In this document: positions 54,801 to 64,000 of the stretch, piece by piece
Layout of the letters: each line of letters begins with the position of its first letter
Position numbering within the stretch: the stretch's first letter is position 1
Assembly: GCA_958299035.1 (NCBI GenBank)
Contig: CATQJL010000223.1
Location: forward strand, 46,674,162-46,738,161
Origin: Cylicocyclus nassatus
Lineage: Eukaryota > Nematoda > Chromadorea > Rhabditida > Strongylidae
Direction: 5' to 3'
DNA length: 64,000 bases
The notes under the pieces: model-generated
What the model was told of the DNA's origin: nothing
The model's database searches: none
The model's input: only the letters and a program-made list of their open reading frames with translations
Program-made: the position numbers and the translations under genes

Positions 54801-56911
54801 TTGACAGCGTCGAAACCAACGCCATCCTGTCAGTGCTAGACGGTTAAGGAAGAGACTCAGCTTACGTGAGGACGTTAGCCGACTTCTACAAGGACTGTAA
54901 AACGACGATGCGGCTGTTCTATCGCCCTCTGACCATCCCAATTGGGAAGGGAGTTCGACAAGGCGACACTAGTTCGCCAAAGCTGTTCACCGCGCCTTGC
55001 AGTGGGTGATGAAGTCATTGGACTGGAACGAGAAAGGCGTACGATTTGATGGGAAATTCCTGTCGAGTATTCGTTTTGCGGACGACATCGTTCTCTTCTC
55101 GAGCAGTATCACTGAAGAGAGAGGATGCTGAAGGAACAAAACGAAGTAAGGACGAAGATCGGATTGCGAATAAATCGGAAGAAGACTCAGTTTATGAAAA
55201 ACGCCCTTTGCGAAGACGCAGAAATGGAATTGGAAGGCACTCCTATCACGGATCTTCTTACTTGCATCTCGGAAGTTCGATGTATAAACGTGGAGAACGA
55301 TTTGAGGGAGAAACATAACAGGAGAAGAAGAGCAGCCTGAACCGCTTTCAAGCCTCTGAAGAGGCCACCGACCAACTGACGGACCCGGAGCTTCGTGCCC
55401 ACCCATTCGACTCAACCGTTTCCCCGGCGCTCTGTTTCGCACTGGGATCTGGGCCGAACTGCAGCCACGTCGAAAGCTCTACGGACCACCCAAAGAGCGT
55501 TTGAGCGCATCTTCTGAAGATAGCCGACACAAGCAACATCTTGTCGGACTGCGCAATACAGATTTAAGAAGAATGTCTCTTCTTCGTGACCCAGCGGAAT
55601 ACGTTGCGAAAGCGATACATCGATGGGCCGGTCACATCCAGAGAAGAACAGACGATAGATGGACACTATGGAAGTCGGAGTGGGACGTGTTCGTGGAACG
55701 GATAGACCAGCTGAGAAATCAGCTGGATACAAATTCCGCCCCTGAAACTTGTGGACGCCGCCACCGACGACAACCAAGAAGATCGTGGACGTCTAAAGGA
55801 GGGACAGGTATCAATGGCAACTTCTGTACTGATGCCCGCACATCACGTGAGAACGGGCCATCTGAGTATTTAAATATCTCAGTAAGTGCATGAAGAAGGC
55901 GCAGAAGCAGTATTAGTGCGAGCGCAACGTTGGCGTGCGTTGCTTCACCGTTGTAAATCCTGCGCCTCATGCGCTCTGTGGCTAGAAACCGCGTTCGCTT
56001 TCAAAGATATTACGCCTTTGTCGTGCAACAGCCTATACATTAACGTTACTGAAATAGTATGCAGATGAGGGCTCGCTTGGCTAGCTTGCTGAATATCTTT
56101 ATTCGGAAAACAAATGTCTTAGCTTGATTAAACTCTCAGATAATGATTTCCGTTGACACCTTGCGTATGAATCTCAACTGAGAACCTTTTAAAGCATAAA
56201 ATTTTGAATAAGACTGCGTTTTTTGAGGACGTTTTTATGAAACATACAACCATATTATACGTAAAACTGCATCATGCACTGGAGAACTTTTAAGGGTACA
56301 CGACCAGAAAGACCCTGGTAAGGAGTATGCAATGAAAGTCGAGAAGAAACTGGAAAGTCGTAAGCATTCAAAGTTGAGAATGGAGGTGACTATGCAAGTT
56401 CTTATGCTCCTGTGAATGTGGAGCAATTTTTTAGATAGCTATCTTGAAACTAGTCTGCACGGAGCGAAAGCAATCTCATTTTACTGCGATTATTGACCGC
56501 GGAAAAAAAGAAACATATTTTTTCTTAGTTATGCAGCTTGTTGGGAAGAGTTTAGCAGGACTCAAGAACGCCAGACCTTTACGGGTATGGCATAACTTTG
56601 AGAGTTTGCTCTAATTCGCAACTTCTAATTTAGGTCTTCTCCATGTCCACTGGGCTGGGAGTTGGTATCCAGTGTCTGGAAGCATGTGAGGACCTGCATA
56701 AGTACGGATTTATACACCGCGATTTGAAGCCAGCAAATTACGCATGCGGCTTAGGCGATAAGAAGAGAATTGTGAGCAGTTTTTGTTATGGGGAATTTGA
56801 GAGTTGAAATCAAGTTGCTTACAGATATATATTCTTGATTTTGGGATTGCGAGGAAATACTTAAACGCAAAAGGAGAAATGAAAGCACCGCGAAGAATGG
56901 TGAAATTCAAG
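48756..56911 (+). CDS. Tau-tubulin-kinase-like (CK1 superfamily) protein kinase, partial gene
   Basis: Exons 48756-48835, 56295-56385, 56435-56584, 56634-56771 and 56825-56911 join in phase to about 182 codons. In order: glycine loop [15 protein letters not shown]-binding lysine in YAMKVEKK; alpha-C glutamate region KLRMEIAILK; hinge FFLVMQLVG; catalytic loop [15 protein letters not shown] as [10 protein letters not shown]; then APRRMVKFK at the start of the activation segment. These match the TTBK/worm-CK1 family, which is greatly expanded in nematodes and phosphorylates Ser/Thr, often in sperm. Catalytic residues are intact. The N-terminus and the rest of the C-lobe (the GTxRF/YAS segment onward) were not found up to 64000, so either a long intron follows or the gene is truncated. 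The first intron is 7.46 kb and packed with transposons; the others are about 50 bp, typical for worms. Confidence 0.9.
48934..50440. mobile_element. Large TA-flanked fold-back element with a nested TIR element
   Basis: CAGTCTGCCCCAATCCCAAC at the left mirrors GATTGGAGCAGACTG at the right; both ends are flanked by TA, as in Tc1/mariner. Arms of about 300 bp mirror each other, so both strands code the same peptide piece ([12 protein letters not shown] / [12 protein letters not shown]), probably a relic. The element at 49594-50111 lies inside. It begins 98 bp after the kinase exon. Confidence 0.75.
49594..50111. mobile_element. TIR element with CTACTCAGACAAATCACCGG ends, rich in GGAAGTTCCGC
   Basis: The ends mirror over about 32 bp (CCTACTCAGACAAATCACCG and its reverse complement). 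Inside, CTGCGGAAGTTCC is repeated about ten times, mostly in one orientation at each side. The CTCAGAYAAATC end resembles the CTCAGACAATCGC ends at 39888 and 47460. Confidence 0.8.
50451..51304. mobile_element. Mariner-type fold-back with ~290-bp arms, TA duplication
   Basis: TTAGGTTGGCACGAAAGTTC at the left mirrors GAACTTTCGTGCCAACCTAA at the right, flanked by TA on both sides (50449-50450 and 51305-51306). This end is typical of mariner. The arms, about 290 bp, are almost identical and surround about 270 bp of unique DNA. A 54-residue stretch is read on both arms (e.g. [17 protein letters not shown]); its origin is unknown. Confidence 0.85.
51305..52256. other. Kinase intron, no recognised feature
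   Basis: Nothing supported. Confidence 0.4.
52257..52900 (+). mobile_element. LINE-like 3' fragment with ATGTATGTATG tail
   Basis: A GC-rich segment ends in GAGGATGAATAAATGTATGT (52864-52890), the short-repeat tail style of RTE elements. In one frame it reads [19 protein letters not shown], like the C-terminal W..xARxRxxW box of RTE proteins. It contains a C-run at 52515-52525. Possibly the 3' end of a second RTE or a SINE sharing that tail. Confidence 0.5.
52960..55890 (+). pseudogene. RTE-1-type LINE, nearly full-length, inactivated
   Basis: Order is endonuclease then reverse transcriptase, as in C. elegans RTE-1. Endonuclease: [20 protein letters not shown] (53067-) and [14 protein letters not shown] (53146-), with catalytic N and [12 protein letters not shown] (53465-) where the usual G before D is [13 protein letters not shown] (53663-); and GSDHR at about 53745. 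Reverse transcriptase: [20 protein letters not shown] (54580-), [18 protein letters not shown] (54680-) and FADDIVLFS (55078-), so the catalytic aspartates remain. Frame changes occur repeatedly (for example at about 53220, 53540, 53620, 54170, 54350, 54770 and 55110), plus stops, so no protein is made. It inserted in the kinase intron in the sense direction. Confidence 0.9.
55885..56060 (+). repeat. Dispersed GC-rich repeat, partner of 14435-14600
   Basis: AAGGCGCAGAAGCAGTATTA, GTTGTAAATCCTGCGCCTCA and CAAAGATATTACGCCTTTGT. It follows the LINE end directly. Confidence 0.65.
56295..56385 (+). CDS. Kinase exon 2: catalytic lysine
   Basis: The acceptor is GAACTTTTAAG and the donor is GAG|GTGACT. 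It is 91 nt: one base completing lysine, then 30 codons. Encodes [20 protein letters not shown] and [10 protein letters not shown]. The lysine of YAMK is the ATP-anchoring residue. Confidence 0.9.
56435..56584 (+). CDS. Kinase exon 3: beta-4/5 and hinge
   Basis: The acceptor is GCAATTTTTTAG and the donor is CGG|GTATGG. It is 150 nt, phase 0. Contains [20 protein letters not shown] and [16 protein letters not shown]. The upstream intron is 49 bp. Confidence 0.9.
56634..56771 (+). CDS. Kinase exon 4: HRD catalytic loop
   Basis: The acceptor is CTTCTAATTTAG and the donor is ATT|GTGAGC. It is 138 nt, phase 0. Contains [20 protein letters not shown] then [17 protein letters not shown]. Intron of 49 bp before it. 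Confidence 0.92.
56825..56911 (+). CDS. Kinase exon 5: DFG and start of activation segment
   Basis: The acceptor is AGTTGCTTACAG and the donor is AAG|GTAGGT. It is 87 nt, phase 0. [20 protein letters not shown] then APRRMVKFK. The good donor shows that the gene once continued. Confidence 0.9.
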
Positions 56912-58284
56912 GTAGGTCTAGGAAAAAGAAATGTAGCTCATGAAAAATGAAATGAAAATAATAGATCAGTAAGCTAGAGCAGCCATGAAGTGATCTGTTT
57001 TCGTTTTTTCTGTCCTAAGCTTTCTTATAGCGCAGAAAAACTCAGAGAAAAAAAAACCACTCCAGCTATTTTACAGGTTTGTGAGAACGAAATGAAAGCA
57101 GGATATTGCTTTGGAAACTGCTTGAACTTAAGCAGTTTTAAAGCGATTTCCACGATACCGAAATTGAGCGATGGTCGTACTTGGATGAAAGCAGGATACA
57201 AGTTACATCTAATCAATCTACTTGTTGGCATATCCAGCTGCGTTTCTGCCTGTCAATCTATACTTATATAACATTTGGCTTAACCACTTTTTGTATCTTC
57301 GCCTAAAAAGGATAGAAAGAGTAATAGAATTTAAACCAAGTTAAGCATACATAATGTATAGAGTTGGTCGTGTGTTAATAAGCCATTTCGTTCCAGACAC
57401 ACAGATTGCCGCTATCGATTTGTTGATTTCTTGCAGTTTTGCTTAGAAAATTTCTGTTTGCACAAAGAAGATAGAAGAAGTCATCAAATCCAAGCCATTT
57501 TTAACGGGCGTAGTGATGGGGTGCGGCGTGTTTAAATAAGCCATTTTGTTTGGAACCTACCGCTTGCCTTTATCGATTCATTGATTTTTTGCAGTTGCGC
57601 AGTTTACGTGGCTTGAAATGTTGAGTCAAAATGAACTGACACGCCAAAAGTATGTCTTCAGTTTTTCTTTCTGCGCATGTCATAAATATGATTTCTGCAA
57701 GATGGCAAATTGTCTCTCGAATTTTCACATTTCCGCATTCAAGTAAAAAGTAAAAATAAAACGAAAAGATCACGAGGCCGCGGAGCTGCTGAGTAATCAG
57801 TCGAACGTGCGCGTGGCGGCAGAGAGCGGCTGATATAATATAATAAAATTCTCATTTCACATTCATGCAACACCCTGCTCCTGTCTTTCTTTCAAACAAG
57901 ATGGCCTCCCATTTTCGTCACCAGCATGCTCACTTACCATTCCATCCAACTTCCAACTGGTCAGGTCGAAGCTTGCAAATAATCGATAGAAATGATAAAT
58001 GCTTTTTTATCTTTACAGGCTGATGTCATTTTCGTTACTTCCTCTACCCTTCCCAGTGTCTCAATTTGCAGAAATTCGATAAATTTGTTGAAGACACTTC
58101 ATTATCTAAAAAATGTACATTTTTGTAATCAGCATTCTCACTTACCCTCCGTGTCAACTCCCAACCACGTAATGCAAAGTATCAAAATGGGTATCAGTCG
58201 ATGACGAAAATTAGCCTGCACCTGACTTGCCCCGAAATATCGGTGCAAAGTTTGTTCCGAGTCTATTTTTTCCATGCATCTTCC
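56912..58284. other. Kinase intron or 3' flank; decayed Helitron debris
   Basis: No exon encoding the expected GTxRFAS segment was found. At 57355-57590 two stretches (AAGCCATTTCGTTCCAGACA, ATCGATTTGTTGATTTCTTG; then AAGCCATTTTGTTTGGAACC, ATCGATTCATTGATTTTTTG) repeat and resemble the interior of the CTAG Helitrons (ATTGATTTGTTGCAC). Confidence 0.45.
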
Positions 58285-61260
58285 CGGTTACTCAGGATCT
58301 GCCACTCTTGTAAGTCTTTTCCACAGTACGCGGTCTACGGCTTGTTCTTCTTCGATCTTCAATTCTTTCAAAGCCGCTTTGATCTTATCCGACCATCTCA
58401 GTCTTGACCTTCTTCTTGGCTTCTTTCCTGGTAATTCTTCTATTGTGGTTGATCTGGAGATATGGCTTTCTTCCCTTCTTTGCACTTGACCGTACCATCC
58501 AAGTCTTCTCTCCTGCATCTTCCTAGCTATTGGTGCAACTTTCATCGTTGCGCGTATGGTATCGTTGGTAACGTGGTCGATCATGGTGATGCTTGCCGTC
58601 CATCGTAGCATGCGTGTTTCCATCACACTAACTTTGCGTTCGTCGCCTCGCATACACGGCCAACATTCGCTGCCATATAGAGCTGGCGGGCGATTCACAG
58701 TACGGTACAACTGGGAAGTTTGCGTGGCATCTGCTTATCGCACATGACTCCTGTGAGGCTTTTCCATTTCATCCCCTGGCCGCTATCTCTTCTTGGATCG
58801 TACCATCTGCGCAGATGTGGCTTCCTAGGTACTGAAGGTAGGGTCTTCTTGATTGTAGCGTCTTCGATCTGTATGGTCCCAGGCGTTTGAGCTCCCAGCT
58901 CCATGTACTCGGTCTTCGCGACATTGATCTCAGGCCGTGCAGCTTGAGGTTGACGTATGAAGTTTCTGACTATCTGTCTATCTGTGATGAAGGATAGGCG
59001 ACAGCATGGAGGAGCCTTAATAAACGCCGGCTTTTATCTGGAAGTTCTCTGATTGTCCTGCTGCTGTCCGTACGTGGCTGGACGCATCTCTGTATATCAT
59101 CACGCATTCTTCTGGAACCATGTGTTTCCGGAGCGCCCACCATATGATCTTTTGCGGTACCTTATCGAAAGCTTTCTCCAGGTCGAGGAATGCTGTATGT
59201 AACTCACACTGCTTTTCTCAGCTTCTTTACTTCATCATTCTGACAGTATAGATGGCGTCGGTTGTACTGCCTTCCTTGACGGACGCATTGATTGGGTGCC
59301 AGCTCCACGATTCTTCGAAGTTGTGTTTCTATTATCCTTTCGGAGATCTTCATTGTGTGGCTCATGAATAGGATGGGACGGTAAGTGGTGCAGTCAGCTA
59401 TGTCTCCTCGATTCTTCCAAATCAGTATTGTCGTACTTCTATACCAGTCGCGTAGCATCGTCTTTCTACTATCTGGTTTAGAAGTCGTGCTAGCCATGAA
59501 ACTCCGACCTGTCTGCACTCCTTCCAGAACTCGTACGAGACGTCGTCTGGAACCGTCACCTTGCCATTCTTGGTCTTCATTATAGCGATGCGGACTTCCT
59601 ATTCCGTGATTGCTGGTACCGGTCTGTGCACAAGGTCGGCTGCAGTCGTCGTCGACGCATATTCTTGGCTCGTGGATGCCAATTCTGTGAAATGTGTTCT
59701 CCATCTCTCGTTTATCTCTTGTGGCATTCTCAGCACTTTTCCCTGCTTGTCTTTGATGTTGTAGAAGTGTTTCATGTGTTTTGTAGCGTTTGTTCTTCTT
59801 CTTGCGATCCGATAAATCTCCCGCTCTGCTTCACAAGTATGAAGTCTTCTGTACAGCTCTGCCACATATGCTTCTTTAACTTCTTTAACTTTCTTCTTTG
59901 CTTCTCGCTTCGCTGCTAGGTAATTCTGATGATCGTCTTCTAATCTTGTTTTCTGCCACAACTTATACGATATCTTCTTCCTCTTGATCGCGGATTGGAC
60001 GGTCTCGTTCCACCACTAAGTTCCCTTATCTAGTCTTTGCTTTCCTGGTTTCGTACATCCAAGTAAATTCCCTGCCATCAGCTGAACGTTGTTCTTCAGC
60101 TTCGCCCAGGATCGCTCCAGTTCATTTTCTAGTTCTGGTAGAGTTGACTCCATAGCTGCTTTCGCTTGAGCTCTTTGAGCTTCCACCACTTTATGCGAAT
60201 TTCTATGCTCCACTTTTGGCTTTCTTCGATTCTTCACTGGGATATACAGATCCAGAATCAGCGGCCGGTGTTGTGGTACGCATTCTTCACTGGTGATAAC
60301 TTTGCTGTTCTTTACATATTTGAGCTCTCTTTGCCGCACAACCCAGAAGTCTATTTGCGATTTCCGCTCTCCGCTGGCATACGTGACGAGATGGTTGTCC
60401 TTCTTGACGAAATATGTGTTTGCCAACACTAAGTCATGGGCAGTAGCGAACTCCAGAATGCGCTCCCCTTCATCGTTGCGAATCTCATATCCGTGATTGC
60501 CTTGACATTTACTTGCCCCACGTCGTTGTTCTCCTGTTCTTCTTCTGTGGTCGTTTAGATCTGCTCCAGTTAGCAACGCCTCTTTTAAAGGTACCGATCT
60601 GACGTAATTGTCGAGTTCTTACCAGAATACTTTTTTTCTCCTCATCAGTGCAACCTGCTTAAGATACTAGGTAGTGACTACTCGCAAAATCTTCATTCCA
60701 GCAACTAGCCTGATGCTCATGAGCTGGTCGCTTACTCGATCCACGCCTGTGATCCCATCTCTCAACCTTTCTGAGACGACTATTTCAACACCGTTTCTGC
60801 TGTTACTTGCTCCTTTATATAGAAGCCTGAAGCCATCTCCTAGATCGCGTGACTTTTCACCTTTCCATCTGATCTCCTGGATGCGAACGAAGTCCACTCT
60901 ACGTCTCCTGAGGAAATCCACGAGCTCTCGATGTTGCCCTATGAGGGATTCTACGTTGAGGGTAGCTAATCGAAGCGTATCTGATAACTTGTTTTGTCGT
61001 TTGTATTCGTGATGATGAACTAGTTTCTTTGGTCGTCTCCGCTCATCTTGTTTGGACGGTAACCCTCGGTTACTGTTCGCATCTGTCGGGCTCAAATGCG
61101 CGTCGCCTCCGGGGAAGCCGGAGGCGCTAGCTTGTGATGAGAGCTCTTGATGAGACAAAAAGAGCATTTTGATGCGACGGTTTTCTTTCCCAGCCGGCTT
61201 GTCGCTTGATTCCATTGGGTGAGCAGCCTGACGCTGGATTTCGTGGGCAGAGCTTTGCCA
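58285..61260 (-). pseudogene. RTE-clade LINE, minus strand, catalytic core deleted
   Basis: Read on the minus strand. Endonuclease at 61000-60667: LRLATLNVESLIGQHRELVD, FVRIQEIRWKG and GVEIVVSERLRDGITG, with catalytic N and E kept. Linker and endonuclease end at 60576-60016 (GERKSQIDFWVVR). A coiled linker at 59961-59600. Reverse transcriptase start at 59460-59200 (TTYRPILFMSHTMKISERII; GRQYNRRHLYC), then an AFDKVP motif near 59170. At about 59030-58970 the sequence jumps from the motif before the 'YADD' box to the following thumb region (NVAKTEYMELGAQ), so the catalytic aspartates are missing. The C-terminal part at 58710-58288 is intact (LYGSECWPCMRGDERK, VMETRMLRW, RLGWYGQVQRREE). Several frame changes occur. 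Non-functional. Confidence 0.88.
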
Positions 61261-61424
61261 ACGAAATTAGGCCCGCTGCGGAATCGAACCTGTGACCTTC
61301 CTCTCCGTAGTCAAGGGCACTAATGCCAACTCTCCCTGTTCCGGGTCTGTTTAAGAATGAATTTTCTATTGAACCCTGCGAAGGAATATACATACTTACA
61401 AGGGAAGGCACTATACTTGGGACC
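61261..61424. other. No recognised feature
   Basis: Short spacer between LINE and satellite. Confidence 0.4.
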
Positions 61425-61795
61425 GAATCGAATAATTATTCGATCATTCGAATAAATCATTCGAATGCGAATGATTCGAAAAGTCGAATATTTGAAAATC
61501 TGAGATTTCGAATAAAATTCGAAAGTCGAATATTCGAAATTTTCAGTTTTCGAATATATTCGATAATCGAATATTCGAAAATCTTCATTTTCGAATATTA
61601 TTCGAAAGTCGAATATCCGAAAATCTTAACTTTCGAATATTATTCGATAGTCGAATATTCGAGGGTCATTCATTCGATCATTCGATGTCCATCAAATATT
61701 CGAGTATTCGTTAAGCACCGAATATTCGGAAATTCGATAAGAATTGACTATTCGAAAATTCGATAAGCACCGAATATTCGAAAATTCGACATGCA
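61425..61795. repeat. AT-rich satellite of TTCGAATATTCGA-type units
   Basis: Tandem imperfect units containing the palindromes TCGAATATTCGA and TTCGAA, spaced about 10-30 bp. It translates to Phe/Glu/Ile/Ser-rich frames on the plus strand, which are artefacts. Confidence 0.9.
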
Positions 61796-62401
61796 TAGCG
61801 TATACGGGGTGTCTCAAAACTATTTATACACCGTTTGATCGCTAATTCCTCTCAAAGTCTTTTGCCAATTTCTGGGTAACATCCAGTAGGGATGGCTTCA
61901 GCTTATAAATACAGCAGAAAGCGAATCACACCCATGTTTTTGTGTGTGTTATCACGGTAGGAAATCGGTATAGACCAACTGCAAAATAAACATCCAAAAA
62001 ATTGTCACCAAAAAAGGTCTAAAATCTGTGCAGCAGTGTTTATACGTATACTAATTTTACTACGCACGAGTTTTCAAGCTTTTCAAATGGCAGTCACATT
62101 CTTGAAAGCCGTTGCAAAACACTTGTTACGGTGTACCTGGTGTAAGTTTCGAAAAAAAGCATTACGGTTGAGCGCAAATTCTACATAAAGTGGGTGTCTT
62201 CAGAAGTCTAATGCAAGACTTTCGGCCCTTTTGATTCTTTTGCTTGGGGAAATGGCTCTTGATGTTTCAAAACACGCTTCAATCTTACGGTATTTCTACA
62301 ACAGTGAAAAGCGATTGATAAAAAGCCACATATCTAAGTTGATGCCAGCCTACAGATCTAGATACTGTTGGGACCGCTCTATATCCCATCGCAACTCAGT
62401 A
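61796..62401. other. No recognised gene
   Basis: GGGGTGTCTCAAAACTATTT at about 61807 resembles the start of some Tc/mariner ends, but no partner end was found. Confidence 0.35.
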
Positions 62402-63645
62402 TCTTATATATAAAGCTGAATGTCTGTTTGTATGTCTGTATGTCTGTCTGTATGTCTGTATGTACGTATGTTCCGAATAGAAAATTCCATTTCTGAACCG
62501 ATCGGGACCAAACTTGGCACACATACACTTTGGGCCCCGGCGAGTGTCATAGGCTACTTTTCGTCATCGATCGATATCGATTTTATCGATTTTTATCGAT
62601 TTTTTTGCTGAGTTCACCTACGGGGCTGGGAGTTGGCACAGGGGGGTAATCGAGCATGGGGATTCCGAATACAATATTGGTTTTCAGGATTATCGATTAC
62701 TTTTATCGATTTTATCGATTTTTTTGCAAAGTTTGAGCTACGGGGGTGGGAGTTGGCACAGGGGGGTAATCGAGCATGGGGATTCCGAATACAATATTGG
62801 TTTTCAGGATTATCGATTACTTTTATCGATTTTATCGATTTTTTTGCAAAGTTTGAGCTACGGGGCTGAGAGTTCGCACAGGGGGGTAGTCGAGCATGGG
62901 GATTCCGAATACAATATTGGTTTTCGGGATTATCGGTTACTTTTATCGATTTTATCGATTTTTTTGCAAAGTTTGAGCTAGGGGGCTGGGAGTTGGCGCA
63001 GGGGGGTAATCGAGCATGCTGATCATCCCCAAGGGGGGTGATCAGCATGCTCGATTACACCCCTGTGCCAAATTCCAGCCCCCTAGCTCAAATTTTCAAA
63101 AAATCGATAAAATCGATAAAAGTAATGGACGATCTTGAAAACTAATATTGTATTCGTAATCTGCATGCTCGATTACTCCCCTGTGCAAACTCCCAGCCCC
63201 GCAGGTCAAACTTTACAAAAAAATCGATAAAATCGATAAAAGTAATGGACGATCCTGAAAACTAATATTGTGTTCGTAATCAGCATGCTCGATTACCCCC
63301 CTGTGCAAACTCCCAGCCCCGCAGGTCAAAATTTACAAAAAAATCGATAAAATCAATAAAAGTAATCGATAATTCTGAAAACTAATATTGTGTTCGGAAT
63401 CCCCATGCTCACTTCCCCCCTGTGCCAACTCCTAGCCCTGTAGGTGAACTCTGCAAAAAAGATCGATAAAAATCGGTATAATCGACATCGATCGATAACG
63501 AAAAGTGGACTGTGACACCCGCCGGGGCCCGAAGTGTATGTGTGCAAAGTTTGGTCCGGATCGGTTCAGAAATGGAATTTTCTATTTGGAACATACGTAC
63601 ACGGGTCTAGCTGGCAGGCCCGGCGGAGCCGGGCAAGCCAGCTAG
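62402..63645 (+). mobile_element. Helitron-like family 2 element with inverted internal array
   Basis: A|TCTTATATATAAAGCTGAAT at the start; AGGCCCGGCGGAGCCGGGC then AAGCCAGCTAG|T at the end. The inside is almost mirror-symmetric: the 5' region (GTATGTTCCGAATAGAAAAT) reappears inverted near 63560-63595, followed by the true 3' end. No Rep/helicase is encoded. Confidence 0.85.
62600..63480. repeat. 120-bp tandem repeats, four forward and four inverted
   Basis: Forward units recur at exactly 120-bp steps (62641, 62761, 62881, 63001), each with GGGGGGTAATCGAGCATGG and TTTTATCGATTTTATCGATT. From about 63031 the same unit runs backward, again at 120-bp steps (63121, 63241, 63361). The turning point is GCATGCTGATCATCCCC / GGGGTGATCAGCATGC. 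Confidence 0.9.
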
Positions 63646-63900
63646 TATAATATATATGAGGGTATATAATCTTTTTTGAAGTACGAAAAATCTCTTCACA
63701 ACCGTCACAGGGGTAGCTTTTAGGTTCCTAAGTTTCTTCACGTCACGATTAAACCGTTTTTCCATCGTAAATTGTAACATAACAAAGTGTCCATTCTCAA
63801 AATCTACATGAAACATTTTATTCTTAGATGATTTGGCCTTTCATAGGCATATTTAGAGCTTAATGAAGTTTGAAAATAACTTGAAATCTCAAAAGAAATA
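63646..63900. other. No recognised feature
   Basis: AT-rich spacer between two Helitron-like elements. Confidence 0.4.
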
Positions 63901-64000
63901 TCCTATATATAAAGCTGAATGTCTGTTTGTATGTGTGTCTGTCTGTCTGTCTGTCTGTATGTCTGTCTGTGTGTACGTATGTTCCGAATAGAAAATTCCA
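63901..64000 (+). mobile_element. Helitron-like family 2, 5' end (cut by window edge)
   Basis: A|TCCTATATATAAAGCTGAAT, a TGTCTGTCTG tract and GTATGTTCCGAATAGAAAAT; same orientation as 62402-63645. The remainder lies outside the window. Confidence 0.85.

Noticed and set aside
61323..61766. 147-codon Phe/Ile/Glu-rich frame
   Set aside because: Translation of the TTCGAATATTCGA satellite.
62614..63048. Repetitive 144-codon frame on the minus strand and mirrored plus frames
   Set aside because: A 120-bp repeat unit is a multiple of three and stays open by chance; no start context or similarity.
62600..63480. CRISPR-like regular repeat spacing
   Set aside because: The whole 120-bp unit is repeated with no unique spacers, in a eukaryotic transposon.

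Overview
This window reads as gene-poor, transposon-rich nuclear DNA of a nematode, most likely a rhabditid or strongylid. The evidence is an RTE-1-type LINE, a worm-type tau-tubulin-kinase-like (CK1 superfamily) gene, AT-rich introns with TTTNCAG-like acceptors, one 56-bp intron of typical worm size, and many Helitron-like elements and fold-back MITEs. There are no operons, no bacterial-style open reading frames, and no tRNA or rRNA that I can recognise. Species cannot be named from the sequence alone.

Two host genes can be assembled exon by exon, both on the plus strand. Gene 1 (12224-27196, 5' end not found) encodes a multi-pass membrane protein. Its transmembrane exons are followed by a cytosolic tail split over four small exons that carry two PPxY motifs; splice phases agree throughout. 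Gene 2 (48756-56911, both ends not found) encodes the N-lobe and first part of the C-lobe of a TTBK/CK1-like kinase. Five exons join in phase and keep the glycine loop, the VAIK-type lysine, the HRD motif and the DFG motif. Two further single candidate exons (28324-28552 minus, 28589-28802 plus) lie 36 bp apart on opposite strands and are not recognised.

The rest is mobile DNA. 1-12 kb: decayed LINE, MITEs, a Helitron and dispersed repeats. 12-27 kb: gene 1, with introns filled by tandem Helitron-like copies, TIR elements and an expanded TG tract. 28-31 kb: a Helitron-like copy carrying two nested MITEs, then two fold-back elements. 32-48 kb: dispersed repeats, several TIR/fold-back elements, a nearly perfect 328-bp palindrome, and Helitron copies placed end to end. 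48.8-56.3 kb: a single 7.46-kb kinase intron holding a nested TIR element, a mariner-type fold-back, a LINE 3' fragment and a broken RTE-1-like LINE. 58-61 kb: a minus-strand RTE-clade LINE that has lost the catalytic part of its reverse transcriptase. 61-64 kb: an AT-rich satellite and a Helitron whose inside is a head-to-head array of 120-bp repeats.

All coordinates of transposon ends are read by eye from termini and target-site duplications. Exon limits rest on splice consensus and phase only, without transcript support.
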